From: Chryseobacterium herbae
Lineage (GTDB): Bacteria > Bacteroidota > Bacteroidia > Flavobacteriales > Weeksellaceae
Reading direction: 5' to 3'
Length of the DNA stretch: 64,000 bases
Assembly: GCF_025154075.1 (NCBI RefSeq)
Contig: NZ_JAOAMU010000005.1
Coordinates: 124,001 to 188,000, forward strand
Shown here: in pieces, positions 45,555 to 54,647 of the stretch
How positions within the stretch are numbered: the first letter of the stretch is position 1
How the letters are laid out: the number at the start of each line of letters is the position of its first letter
The notes under the pieces: model-generated
Told to the model about the DNA's origin: nothing
The model's input: the letters and a program-made list of their open reading frames with translations, nothing else
Databases searched by the model: none
Made by a program: the position numbers and the translations under genes

Positions 45555-48509
45555 TTAAAAGTTTAATTTGAAGCCTAAAGAAACGCTTGACAGCAGTGAA
45601 TATCTGTATGCATCTGATACTCCGGTTAATGAAGCTCTCGGATCATATCCTTTTCTTTTAGACCATAAGTAAAGATTGTTTCCTGTGACATATACTTTCA
45701 GACCTGATAAGCCAGCCTGTTGTGCAAAACTCTCCGGCAACTGATAGGATAAAGTAACATCCTGAAGGCTGATGTAATCAGATTTGATCAGATAAAGCGT
45801 AGAATTCCCGTTCTGATTGGTTGAGGTCAGATCTACTCTTGGCAAGGCTGCATTCGGGTTTTCCGGGGTCCATGTATTGCTTAAATCCGTTGAATAATTG
45901 GAAGCATACGTATCGGAATGGAATAAAGATCTGTAGATATCATCATATCCATAGCCTCCAAATTGATAGGCAAAATTAACGGCCAGACTGATTCCTTTAT
46001 ACGCGAAATCGGTCCCGAAACCACCATATACTTTAGGAATCGCTGATTTTCCGGTGTTATAATCTGTTGCCTCTTTATAATTATTGGTAATCGTTCTTTC
46101 CTCTTTCTGTGTGGCTGGGTTAAAAGCAGTTTTATACCATTGTGCATCCCCGTTTTCAGGATTTACGCCTGCAAATTCTTTCAGATAGTAGGTATATCTG
46201 TCGCCGCCTTCCGACAGAATAAACAGACCGCTTACAAGACCTGTATTTCTTTGTTCGGCAGGCAGTTTGGTGATTTTGTTTTTGTAATGGGTTGCATTTC
46301 CGTATACATTCCACTGGAGCTGATCTGAACGGAGAATTTCCAGACTCAGATTGGCCTGAACCCCTTTGTTGATCATATCTCCTATGTTTCCGTATTTTAT
46401 AAACGAACCGGCGTTGGACGGTGGCAAAGGAAGCGCATAGATCATATCTGATACTTTCCTTTCAAAATAATCGGCATTCAGATTAATCCTGTTTTTTAAA
46501 AGAGAGATTTCAAATCCGGCATTCAGGTTTTTGGAAGTTTCCCATTTCAGATCTTTATTTCCCTGTTTTTTAAGGGACAGAACAGGTTTGTCATCTCCAA
46601 AATTGTTGATTCCGTAGATATCCTGATAGGCGTAATAGTCTCTTGTAGAACCATCCAGCAAAATATTATCATTTCCTTGCTGCCCGTAAGAAGCTTTTAG
46701 TCTTAATGAATTGATGACTGTATTATCTTTAAGGAAATCTTCCTTAGCCACATTCCATGCTACGCCCAAACCATAAAAATTACCCCATCTGCTCTCCGGA
46801 GAAAACACCGAAGAACCATCTCTTCTGATATTGGCATTAAAGAAATATTTACTGTCATAATTATAGAGCAATCTCGTAAAATAACCTTCCACAGCATATT
46901 CATAGCCGTTTCCGGATAAGTCGGTGATTCTTACAGCATTATCAAAAGACAACGAATTGGGTAATAAAAGCTGTTGTTTGGTTCCTGAAAAGCCATCACT
47001 TTTTATTTTATTCAGTTCATGTCCCGCCAGAATATTGAAGCTGTGTTTATCAAATTTTTTCTGATAAGTCAACAATTGCTGATGGTTTAAGGTATATTTA
47101 AAAACAGATCCCATGCTGATATTCCCTCCTACCGATGAAGAAGTTCCTCCCAATGTGTTTCCAAACTGAAGGTTTTTTGTGTTTTCCAGATAGCCTCCGA
47201 AATTATACGTGAAATCTAATCCTTTAATAATTTCATAATTCAGACCTAAATTAATATTCGTTATATTATTGGTTGTCTGAGATTTATCATACTGAAGATT
47301 CCCAACAGGATTTTCAAAAACCGCATAAGATCTTGTGGCTCCGTTGGGTCCCTGACCATCTCCGTAATCATACAATACTTGCCCGCTGTTGTCATAAAGA
47401 ACATTATAACTGTCATCCCTCAGAAAAACAGGATAAAAAGGCGCTATATTTCTCGCAAACTGAAACGGATTGGAAAATCCTCCCGTTTCACCGAAATCCT
47501 GTTTGCTGTAAGTATAGGAAAGACTGCTGGTTAGTTTTAATTTTGGGGTAATCGCATAATCAAGATTGGATCTTATTCCAAATCTTTCAAACCCGGACCC
47601 GATAAGATATCCCTTATCATCCAGGTAATTTAATGAGGTATAAGATTTTACCTGATCCCCATTTGCTGTGATTCCTACACTGGCTTCTCTTCGTAGTCCA
47701 GATTTAAAAATCAGTTTTTTCCAGTTGTCCTGGTATAATAATTTAGCATCAGGATTAAAAACGCCATCCTTTCCTATCAGTTGGCTAAAAGGCACGCTAA
47801 AAGCATTATACCCCAATTTATTCAAAGCTGTAAGACCTACATCATGAGGGCTGGCTCCGGAAGGGACTGCTCCCGGCTGCGTTAATCTTGCCACTTCACC
47901 CACTCTTGCGCGGTTATAATACGCCATATAATAATCCTGTGGCGATGTATACACCGAATAATCTTCAATGGATCTGAAATTCACCCCTGTTTTCACATCT
48001 GCCTCGATGTGAAGGCCTTTGGATTTTCCTCTTTTCGTATTCACGATGATGACACCGTTTGCCCCTCTGGAACCATACAGGGCATTGGAAGACGCATCTT
48101 CAAGAAAAGAAATACTCTCGATATCCGACCCTGGAATGCTGTTCAGGTTTCCGTTGTAAGGAATTCCATCAAGAACAATGAGTGGGTCACTTGATGCATT
48201 GATGGAACCTATTCCCCTCATTCTAATGACAGGCTGCGATCCCGGTTGACCGGATGATATCACCTGTACTCCAGCTACTTTCCCTCCAAGCCCCTGAAGA
48301 ATATTTCCGTTTTGAAGATTGGCCAGATCCTTGGTTTTCAGGGATTGTACTGATCCTGTTATTTCTTCTTTTTTCTGCTTTCCAAAAGCAACAACTACCA
48401 CTTCCTTGATGGCTTGTTCTTTCGAAATACTGTCTTTTTCCTGTGCAAAGCCCAATTCTGCCAATAGAATCATGGCCAATGCACCAATTTTACATTGTGT
48501 TCTCCTCAT
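45555..48509 (-). CDS. SusC/RagA family TonB-linked outer membrane protein
   Basis: The protein is 984 aa from ATG 48509 (MRRTQCKIGA), which opens a normal signal peptide ending LGFAQ; the frame upstream adds residues without signal character. Unlike many SusC proteins it has no CarboxypepD_reg-like domain. The signal leads almost directly to the SusC plug (EVVVVAFGKQKKEEITGS, IRMRGIGSINASSDPL). The barrel ends in SLGFKLNF. No glycoside hydrolase or sulfatase is adjacent, so substrate is not given by context. A Cys-rich leader ORF upstream hints at sulfur-dependent control. Confidence 0.93.
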   Translation of the reverse strand: MRRTQCKIGALAMILLAELGFAQEKDSISKEQAIKEVVVVAFGKQKKEEITGSVQSLKTKDLANLQNGNILQGLGGKVAGVQVISSGQPGSQPVIRMRGIGSINASSDPLIVLDGIPYNGNLNSIPGSDIESISFLEDASSNALYGSRGANGVIIVNTKRGKSKGLHIEADVKTGVNFRSIEDYSVYTSPQDYYMAYYNRARVGEVARLTQPGAVPSGASPHDVGLTALNKLGYNAFSVPFSQLIGKDGVFNPDAKLLYQDNWKKLIFKSGLRREASVGITANGDQVKSYTSLNYLDDKGYLIGSGFERFGIRSNLDYAITPKLKLTSSLSYTYSKQDFGETGGFSNPFQFARNIAPFYPVFLRDDSYNVLYDNSGQVLYDYGDGQGPNGATRSYAVFENPVGNLQYDKSQTTNNITNINLGLNYEIIKGLDFTYNFGGYLENTKNLQFGNTLGGTSSSVGGNISMGSVFKYTLNHQQLLTYQKKFDKHSFNILAGHELNKIKSDGFSGTKQQLLLPNSLSFDNAVRITDLSGNGYEYAVEGYFTRLLYNYDSKYFFNANIRRDGSSVFSPESRWGNFYGLGVAWNVAKEDFLKDNTVINSLRLKASYGQQGNDNILLDGSTRDYYAYQDIYGINNFGDDKPVLSLKKQGNKDLKWETSKNLNAGFEISLLKNRINLNADYFERKVSDMIYALPLPPSNAGSFIKYGNIGDMINKGVQANLSLEILRSDQLQWNVYGNATHYKNKITKLPAEQRNTGLVSGLFILSEGGDRYTYYLKEFAGVNPENGDAQWYKTAFNPATQKEERTITNNYKEATDYNTGKSAIPKVYGGFGTDFAYKGISLAVNFAYQFGGYGYDDIYRSLFHSDTYASNYSTDLSNTWTPENPNAALPRVDLTSTNQNGNSTLYLIKSDYISLQDVTLSYQLPESFAQQAGLSGLKVYVTGNNLYLWSKRKGYDPRASLTGVSDAYRYSLLSSVSLGFKLNF

Positions 48510-48584
48510 TATATGAATTTTAGATTTAAAGTTGAATGGCTGCACTACTGTTTTTTCCTTCCGATCAAGGAACAAGAATCCTCT

Positions 48585-48646
48585 TCTCCCTTTTCGGGGA
48601 GATTGTCAGATAGAAAATGTTGAAACTGACAGGAGAATTCCCTGTC
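48585..48646 (-). promoter_or_regulatory. Two hairpins in the SusC leader
   Basis: GACAGG/CCTGTC (48628-48646) and TCTCCC/GGGGAGA (48585-48602) lie between the leader ORF and susC. Neither is followed by a clear T tract in the leftward direction, so they are candidate attenuation or pausing structures rather than proven terminators. Confidence 0.45.
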
Positions 48647-48706
48647 TTAAAGAAATTTTGAAATTACTTCGTTTTAATTCCTACAGTAATGTCTGTGTTT
48701 TGAAGC

Positions 48707-48862
48707 TTATGCCTTGGTCATCATTCTGTCCATCATCAGGTCAAAACACATATCGTGAATGATAAGTTGATGTTGTGAAAGGCATACACTTCCACAACAA
48801 TTCTGTTGAATGGATGCAGCTCTGTTGATGCATAAGTAAGGATTAAACGAATTTTTATTCAT
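48707..48862 (-). CDS. Cys-rich leader peptide ORF upstream of susC
   Basis: A 51-codon ORF on the susC strand, reading MNKNSFNPYLCINRAAS, then IQQNCCGSVCLS, then a His/Met-rich tail ending MTKA. It has Cys at 11, 22, 23, 27 and 39. There is no signal peptide and no protein family I recognise. It ends about 200 nt before the susC start with hairpins between. Clustered Cys codons in a leader ORF suggest cysteine-responsive attenuation, as known for poly-Cys uORFs in Mycobacterium. The role is inferred; translation is not shown. Confidence 0.5.
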   Translation of the reverse strand: MNKNSFNPYLCINRAASIQQNCCGSVCLSQHQLIIHDMCFDLMMDRMMTKA

Positions 48863-49233
48863 GAGAATAAATTTTAACTTTTTTTAACTGTGTCAAAAGT
48901 ATTTAATTATTCACGAACTCAATCAAGTGAGCGTATGAGATAAATCATATAAGCCTACTAATCTAGTAGACTATTAAAAATATTTAAACAATCTGTGAAT
49001 TAATTAAACATTTAATTCCTCAATAAATCTGTAAGATCGTCCTAATCTTGTTCCCGTTTCATAAATTATCGTCTGAAAACCGCACTGGGCCGCCATTGTT
49101 TATAAATGATTTATCTTACTGAAAGTCAAAACAAAATGTTGTAAATTTATTAAGCGTAAAAACAGTGTTTTCCCTCTTTTGTAAAGTTAAGCAGTTCCCT
49201 AATTTTGTTTTATAAAATTAAAAACCATAAAAA

Positions 49234-49797
49234 ATGAAAACTCCTTTTCTATTCAAAAATCTAAGACCGCTCCTGGCTGTTCTTATTTTAAGTTTTTGCA
49301 CGTTAAGCTGCACCCGCTGCTCCAACCCGCCCACAGAACCTGTAAGTGACAGTTATAAAAAGAAACTGATCAGCTACAAAGAAGGCCGGGTACTTTATGA
49401 TGAATATACCGTAACCAACAATGCCGTTCTCACCAAATATCGAAACGGAGAGCCCGATTCACGCTGGTATTGGTTTTCTGTAGAAGATATGGAAGGCTAC
49501 CTAAAGTATGTAAAAGAAACTGCCAAAAAACAGCACCTTAAAAATCCGGGAATCAGAATTTATATGGGAAAATATCCATTAAATCATCCTAAAAACAAAA
49601 TGGCAAAACCGGAATATGCCGGCTATCAGACTATATTTCTGGTACCCACTGCGCAAAAACGCAAAAACGGCAACACAATGGCCAGATCAACAACAGAGAC
49701 ATCATCAGATGAAAATACAAACATCAAAGAAATGCAGGTCCTGAATATGACCAATCTGGCGCCTCCACCTAAAGTGTCCACCGCAGATATGCCATAA
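49234..49797 (+). CDS. Uncharacterised lipoprotein of two-component operon
   Basis: The protein is 187 aa with a lipoprotein signal (LSFCTLSC) and a Cys-rich start (CTRCSNPP). The body contains EGRVLYDEYTVTNNA, RWYWFSVEDMEGYLKYV and IRIYMGKYP. The C-terminal tail is low in complexity (Thr/Ser/Pro). I do not recognise a family. It is followed by a membrane protein (14 bp), a histidine kinase and a response regulator on the same strand. It may supply the sensing part of that system. Confidence 0.65.
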   Translation: MKTPFLFKNLRPLLAVLILSFCTLSCTRCSNPPTEPVSDSYKKKLISYKEGRVLYDEYTVTNNAVLTKYRNGEPDSRWYWFSVEDMEGYLKYVKETAKKQHLKNPGIRIYMGKYPLNHPKNKMAKPEYAGYQTIFLVPTAQKRKNGNTMARSTTETSSDENTNIKEMQVLNMTNLAPPPKVSTADMP

Positions 49798-49810
49798 AAA
49801 AAATAAAGTC

Positions 49811-50455
49811 ATGAACTGGAATATAGAAATCGGGAAGCAAATATCTATAGTTTTATCCGTTGTAGTGATGGCCTTAATGATCGTCAAATACAGGAAAATC
49901 GGGAAAGAGAATTTATTTTTTATCGTAGGATATATATTATTTTCCCTTATTGATATTTTTTGCTACTTCTACTTTAAAGCTACGAATTGGTCTACTGAAA
50001 TATTTTTTGTGATTGGCTTTTTAATGATTGTTTTTTTCCTCTATTTGCTGTATTATTTTCAATTGCTGTATTGGCCGGTTCTGAAAAAGATTCAGTTAAT
50101 CCTGTTGATCCTTTTTGTAATCAATATTATAGTGATGTTTTATATAGAAGAAGATCTCCTGCATCATTTTTCATTTAATATGCTGTATACGGATATCCTT
50201 TTACTGATGTTTTCCATTATTTTATTTTTATATCAGACTTTTAATTCCGATAAAATACTGGATCTTAATAATTATCTGCCTTTCTGGATTTCGGTTTCTT
50301 TACTGATTTTATTTATTGGAAGTATTCCTATTTTATATTTCAGAACAACGGTTTCAGAGCATATCTACTTTTTTATTTTATTCATGTTGAATCTGATCAG
50401 TAATGGAATACTGATGTTAGGATTATTTTTAAACAAACAGGACAAAGTCGGATAA
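49811..50455 (+). CDS. Six-helix membrane protein of two-component operon
   Basis: The protein is 214 aa and very hydrophobic, with about six transmembrane helices and short polar loops; it ends KQDKVG in the cytoplasm. There are no catalytic motifs. Its position between the lipoprotein and the kinase gene (15 bp to the latter) suggests it forms the membrane sensing unit for a kinase that has only one helix itself. Function unknown. Confidence 0.65.
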   Translation: MNWNIEIGKQISIVLSVVVMALMIVKYRKIGKENLFFIVGYILFSLIDIFCYFYFKATNWSTEIFFVIGFLMIVFFLYLLYYFQLLYWPVLKKIQLILLILFVINIIVMFYIEEDLLHHFSFNMLYTDILLLMFSIILFLYQTFNSDKILDLNNYLPFWISVSLLILFIGSIPILYFRTTVSEHIYFFILFMLNLISNGILMLGLFLNKQDKVG

Positions 50456-50469
50456 TCACCTATTGAAGT

Positions 50470-51240
50470 ATGGAAGAAAATAATTTGGTCATTACCTTTA
50501 CCATTACTTTACTGATCGTCGTTTTGACGATGATCTTCATCTATGTGGTCTTTATCAAAAAGAAAACGACCCTCCTGCTCGAGCAGAAAGAAAAAGACAT
50601 GCGGTTTGAAAAAGAACTGGCGACTTCACAGGTTGAAATAAAAGAGCAGACTCTAAATTATATCGGGCAGGAACTCCATGACGACGTAGGGCAAAAGCTT
50701 TCTGTAGTTCGTTTACGGCAAAACCAGCTTATTTCCAAACTGAAAAATGCTGAAAAAGAAGAACTGAACGAGCTGAGTGAATTGTTGGGTGAATGCATTC
50801 AGGATATCAGAAATTTATCCAAAACGCTGATCACCGAGCAGATTATTCATTTCGGACTGACGGAATCTATAGAAAGAGAAGTAAAACGGATACAGAAATT
50901 GAAATTATTAAAAATAGAATTCATTACCCAGAAACAGGATATTGATATCTCTCCCAAACACGGATTAATCCTATTCCGCATCATTCAGGAAAGCATCAAT
51001 AATATTTTGAAACATTCCAGGGCCAAAAATGTATCCATACAACTGGAAGATGACCATAACACCCTACGAATCAACATCTCTGATAATGGAAAAGGGTTTA
51101 ACACCACCAAAATACAGGACGGTTCGGGATTGAAAAATATGGAACTCAGAGCCAAACTTATTCACGCAGAATTTTCCATACAGTCGGAGCTTGATAAAGG
51201 AACACAGACCTCAGTAACCTATTACAAACACATCATATGA
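50470..51240 (+). CDS. Sensor histidine kinase (NarL-partner, HisKA_3 type)
   Basis: The protein is 256 aa. One N-terminal transmembrane helix (residues 8-29) is followed by a short coiled coil and the HisKA_3 box with phospho-His70 (GQELHDDVGQKLSVVR). The HATPase domain has RIIQESINNILKHSRA and DNGKGFN. No extracytoplasmic sensor domain is present. It overlaps the regulator gene by 4 nt. Confidence 0.93.
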   Translation: MEENNLVITFTITLLIVVLTMIFIYVVFIKKKTTLLLEQKEKDMRFEKELATSQVEIKEQTLNYIGQELHDDVGQKLSVVRLRQNQLISKLKNAEKEELNELSELLGECIQDIRNLSKTLITEQIIHFGLTESIEREVKRIQKLKLLKIEFITQKQDIDISPKHGLILFRIIQESINNILKHSRAKNVSIQLEDDHNTLRINISDNGKGFNTTKIQDGSGLKNMELRAKLIHAEFSIQSELDKGTQTSVTYYKHII

Positions 51241-51881
51241 AAACCATTCCCATAGCCATTGTAGATGATCATACTTTAATGTCCAAAGCATTGGAAAATA
51301 TGATCATGGAAAATCCTCAGTACAGCGTGATCATGAATCATCCCAACGGAGAAGATTTTATTGCTGCCATAGAAAAAGCCCCGGAATTACCCGCCGTAGT
51401 GCTGATGGACATTAATATGCCCTACAAAAACGGCATAGAAACTACGGAATGGCTTACCGAACATCATCCGAACATCAAAGTAATTGCCCTTACCATGGAA
51501 GATGACGAAAAAGTTCTCATCAAAATGCTGAAGGCCGGAGCAAAAGGCTACCTGTTGAAAGATATGCAGCCATCCATTCTCTTTCAGGCTATAGACACGG
51601 TATTCGATAAAGGAAGTTTCTATACTGATTTTGTTGCTCAGAAATTATTGAAAGTACGAACGGAAGATCTAAAAACAGCTTCTCTTTTATCTGAATTAAA
51701 AGACCGGGAAAAAGAATTTATCAAATGGGCCTGCAGCGAGCTTACCTATAAAGAGATAGCTGATAAAATGTTTCTTAGTCCCAAAACCATAGATGGCTAC
51801 AGAGATTCCGTTTTCACAAAACTGGAAATCAAAAACAGAGTCGGCCTGGTTCTTTTTGCTTTAAAACATGACTTATGCTGA
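51237..51881 (+). CDS. NarL/LuxR family response regulator
   Basis: The protein is 214 aa. The receiver has DDH acidic pocket and Asp58 (VVLMDINMPYKNG). The C-terminal LuxR-type helix-turn-helix contains LTYKEIADKMFLSPKTIDGYRDSVFTKL. It is the last gene of the four-gene operon, ended by the hairpin at 51937-51969. Confidence 0.94.
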   Translation: MKTIPIAIVDDHTLMSKALENMIMENPQYSVIMNHPNGEDFIAAIEKAPELPAVVLMDINMPYKNGIETTEWLTEHHPNIKVIALTMEDDEKVLIKMLKAGAKGYLLKDMQPSILFQAIDTVFDKGSFYTDFVAQKLLKVRTEDLKTASLLSELKDREKEFIKWACSELTYKEIADKMFLSPKTIDGYRDSVFTKLEIKNRVGLVLFALKHDLC

Positions 51882-51936
51882 TCTGATTTTTCCTTTTAAA
51901 TCAACATAGTCCAAAACCATTATAACTCAATCACTC

Positions 51937-51969
51937 ATCCGGTAGATTTTTACAATTTACCGGATTTTT
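51937..51969 (+). terminator. Terminator of the two-component operon
   Basis: ATCCGGTAGATTT/AATTTACCGGAT stem with TTTTC following, about 55 bp after the regulator stop. Confidence 0.8.
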
Positions 51970-52025
51970 CAATTTTCCTGCATTCTAATCATCCATAAAA
52001 TAATTCAGTTTTAAAAAAGGATTCT

Positions 52026-52411
52026 TATTTCCCCCCAAATACCCGCAATCATCTGTGTAAATCCGTGCAATCTGTGGTTAATTTTTCCAATTTTCTGATT
52101 TTCCAATTTTCCTTTAATTGGTATCCTTCTAAAGAGGATCGGTTGTAAAAAAGAAGGCTTATTTTTTTAACGCAAAGTTCGATTTTAATGCTGCATAGGA
52201 TTAGGAGTGCAAAGGAGGAATCAATTTCATTGATTCGACTAAGCACACGTTTTTATCCACCAGCTTCATCAGCGACGGAGTCGAACTCTTTGCCTACCTC
52301 AAAACTCAACGCTTCTTAGATGAATCTTTGCGTAAAAAAAGAATTTCTACCCTCCAAATACCTAGAATCATCAACACAGTCATCTGTGTAAATCCGTACA
52401 ATCTGTGGTTG
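52026..52411. repeat. Intergenic repeat cluster with MITE-like inverted ends
   Basis: Most of the 698-bp gap 51882-52579 is repetitive. A CATCTGTGTAAATCCGTGCA unit (52052-52081) recurs at 52382-52410. Between them is an element with inverted ends TTTTTTTAACGCAAAG (52162-52177) and CTTTGCGTAAAAAAA (52326-52340). Its internal GAATCAATTTCATTGATTC recurs at 58679-58697. No transposase is present. Confidence 0.6.
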
Positions 52412-52525
52412 AAAAAAATCATCCAAATCAAAAAAAGGTGTTTTACCTACCACACAATCAGTCCTTTCCCTCTGTTTTCACTCCCTAGAATAATGGAATT
52501 TTGTCCTGTAAAACTAATCCATGAA

Positions 52526-52579
52526 GGCCGAACCCGAAAAGCCGAAACAGAGTAGGGGAAATTTTAAAAACTAATCGAA
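52526..52579 (+). repeat. Leader shared by caspase and protease genes, copy 1
   Basis: GGCCGAACCCGAAAAGCC, then AGAGTAGG, then TTAAAAACT immediately upstream of the caspase start. A related sequence precedes the next gene at 53434-53492. Confidence 0.6.
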
Positions 52580-53425
52580 ATGAAAAAAGCACTTGTCGTA
52601 GGAATCAATGACTATGCACCTATAGGATCAGGAGGACCGGACTTAAACGGTTGTGTAAATGATGCCAGAGATATGGCCAACACTTTGGTGATTTGTGGTT
52701 TTGCTCCGGGAAATATTAAAATTCTCACCAATCAGAATGCCAAAAGAGCCAATATATTAAATTACCTTAAAACATTGGTGAACAGCAGTGTAAAAGGAGA
52801 TTCACTGGTCTTTTATTATTCAGGACATGGAACAAGAGTCGCCAATATCGGAGCAGATCTGGAAATAGACGGACTGGACGAAGCCATTTGTCCACACGAT
52901 TATGCAAGTGCCGGAGTGATCCGTGATGACGATTTTAAAGCCATACTCAGCAAACTGAAAGCAGGAGTCAATCTGGAAGTTATTTTTGACTGCTGTCATT
53001 CAGGAACCGGAACCAGAAAAATAGATCTCGGACTGGATCTGGAACTTACATATGAAGCGCCCCGTTTCATTCCGCCCATGCTCGAAGACGAATTTTATAT
53101 GACTTATGCCAGCGAACTGCAATCTTCCAAAAATTCAAAAAAAGTAACGACCATGACTAAAGCTCTGGTTCCTGTAGCCGGCCTGAATCATACGTTGTGG
53201 GCTGCCTGTAAAGACAATCAGGTATCTATGGAAGGAAATATGAGTGGGCAGATAAGAGGCTATTTCACTTATCATTTCTGTAAAATCCTTCGTGCTACCA
53301 ACGGTAATATTGTCAGAAAGATACTCGACAAACAGGTTGCGATGGCCTTAGCCGCAATGGGAGCTGCACAAATTAATCAGACAGAAAGCATCACTGCAGA
53401 ATTTTCTCAAAAAATATTCTCATAA
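52580..53425 (+). CDS. Caspase-like (C14/metacaspase) peptidase
   Basis: The protein is 281 aa with no signal peptide, so cytoplasmic. The p20-like fold is clear: MKKALVVGINDY strand, catalytic His83 in YYSGHGT and catalytic Cys139 in FDCCHSG, plus DGLDEAICPHD in between. The C-terminal part (about 215-275) would form the small subunit (AACKDNQVSMEG, GYFTYHF). It contains only the peptidase domain; no TPR, WD40 or effector domain is fused. The next gene, 67 bp downstream, encodes a second protease, and both have related leader sequences. A proteolytic cascade, stress or defence function is inferred. Confidence 0.92.
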   Translation: MKKALVVGINDYAPIGSGGPDLNGCVNDARDMANTLVICGFAPGNIKILTNQNAKRANILNYLKTLVNSSVKGDSLVFYYSGHGTRVANIGADLEIDGLDEAICPHDYASAGVIRDDDFKAILSKLKAGVNLEVIFDCCHSGTGTRKIDLGLDLELTYEAPRFIPPMLEDEFYMTYASELQSSKNSKKVTTMTKALVPVAGLNHTLWAACKDNQVSMEGNMSGQIRGYFTYHFCKILRATNGNIVRKILDKQVAMALAAMGAAQINQTESITAEFSQKIFS

Positions 53426-53433
53426 AAACCATT

Positions 53434-53492
53434 GGCGGAATCCGAAAAGCCATCCAAAGAGTAGGAAAAAACTGATTAAAAACTCAATAATC
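53434..53492 (+). repeat. Leader shared by caspase and protease genes, copy 2
   Basis: GGCGGAATCCGAAAAGCC, then CAAAGAGTAGG, then TTAAAAACT before the protease start. It aligns with 52526-52579, with a few indels. Confidence 0.6.
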
Positions 53493-54503
53493 ATGTCTAA
53501 AACTGAAAATACCAAACCAATGACGGCGGAAGAAGTGTCAAGACTTAAAACCGTTAAAGCAAAATCAGCTGAAAAACTGGCGAATGCCGAAAAACTAACT
53601 AACCAGGGACCTGCCATGGAAACCATTGACGGACGGTCTTACCCAAAAGGAATGAAATCCATAGGAATGCCTGCCAATGAAAAAGCAGCAGAAGGAAAAG
53701 ACCTTGAGACCGATCACTTCTATCCTACCCATTCAGATTTTGAATATCAGCCAAAACTGGAAGCTAAAAAAGACCGTAAACCAAAATTCATTGAAAGAGA
53801 ATCTTTCCTAACCACAGAAGGGGTAAAAACTATATTCGGTCCCGATCAGAGAAAAGTATATAATTCTACAGCTTACCCATGGCGATGCGTGGGAAAAGTA
53901 GAAAGCGCATTAGGCTCAGGAAGCGGAGTAATGATTGGTCCGAGACATCTCCTTACCTGTGCCCATATTGTAGACTGGAAGCCTAACAACAGCACAGGCT
54001 GGTTAAAATTTACCCCAATGTATTATAACGGAAGTGCTCCTTACGGAAGTGCGTGGGGAACACTAACTTATTACAAATACAAAGTAGCCGGACCTACCAT
54101 TGATTCTACGGAAATTCAATATGATTATGTGGTAATTGTCTTAGACAGACCTATCGGAAACAGCACAGGCTGGATGGGTGCAAAATCATATACCGATGCA
54201 TGGGACGGGAAACCCTATTGGACTCATGCGGGTTATCCAGGAGATTTAACTGGCGGACAGAGACCTACTTATCAAACAGACATTGCTTTAGATGGTGATT
54301 TCTGGAGTGCTGATGACAATGAAAGCATGAGCCACAAAGCCGATATCTGGCCGGGACAAAGCGGCGGCCCGTTCTGGGGATACTGGGATGGTGCTCCTTA
54401 CGCTGTAGCGACTCAAAGTGCCCATAACCCAAGTGAAAACTTTGCAAGTGGCGGTTCAGATCTCGTGAATCTCGTGATCAAAGCCCGAAACGAACATCCT
54501 TAA
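53493..54503 (+). CDS. V8/trypsin-like serine protease without signal peptide
   Basis: The protein is 336 aa. The catalytic triad of the glutamyl-endopeptidase/trypsin fold is visible: His158 (LLTCAHIV), Asp211 (YDYVVIV) and Ser290 (GQSGGP). The fold starts near residue 130 (CVGKVESALGSGSGVMIG). The first ~125 residues are charged and poorly structured (TAEEVSRLKTVKAKSAEKLA) and could be a prosegment. There is no Sec signal, unlike typical exported V8 proteases, so the enzyme may act in the cytoplasm. Linkage to the caspase gene suggests that the caspase cleaves the N-terminal segment; this is a hypothesis. Confidence 0.85.
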   Translation: MSKTENTKPMTAEEVSRLKTVKAKSAEKLANAEKLTNQGPAMETIDGRSYPKGMKSIGMPANEKAAEGKDLETDHFYPTHSDFEYQPKLEAKKDRKPKFIERESFLTTEGVKTIFGPDQRKVYNSTAYPWRCVGKVESALGSGSGVMIGPRHLLTCAHIVDWKPNNSTGWLKFTPMYYNGSAPYGSAWGTLTYYKYKVAGPTIDSTEIQYDYVVIVLDRPIGNSTGWMGAKSYTDAWDGKPYWTHAGYPGDLTGGQRPTYQTDIALDGDFWSADDNESMSHKADIWPGQSGGPFWGYWDGAPYAVATQSAHNPSENFASGGSDLVNLVIKARNEHP

Positions 54504-54525
54504 CCAATTTTTTTTCTTTATACGA

Positions 54526-54557
54526 AGAGCCTGATCCCAAGTCAGGGCTCTTTTTTA
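54526..54557 (+). terminator. Terminator after the protease pair
   Basis: AGAGC-CTGA/TCAG-GGCTCT stem followed by six T, 22 bp after the protease stop. Confidence 0.85.
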
Positions 54558-54647
54558 TATTCTTATGTATTCAAAACAAGTTGAATTCCTTTAATTAAAG
54601 AATTGAAATAAAATACATAATACAAATATTATCAATTCATTAATCAA

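Noticed and set aside
48510..48575. N-terminal extension of the SusC protein
   Set aside because: The extra 22 residues precede a normal signal peptide and have no signal character.
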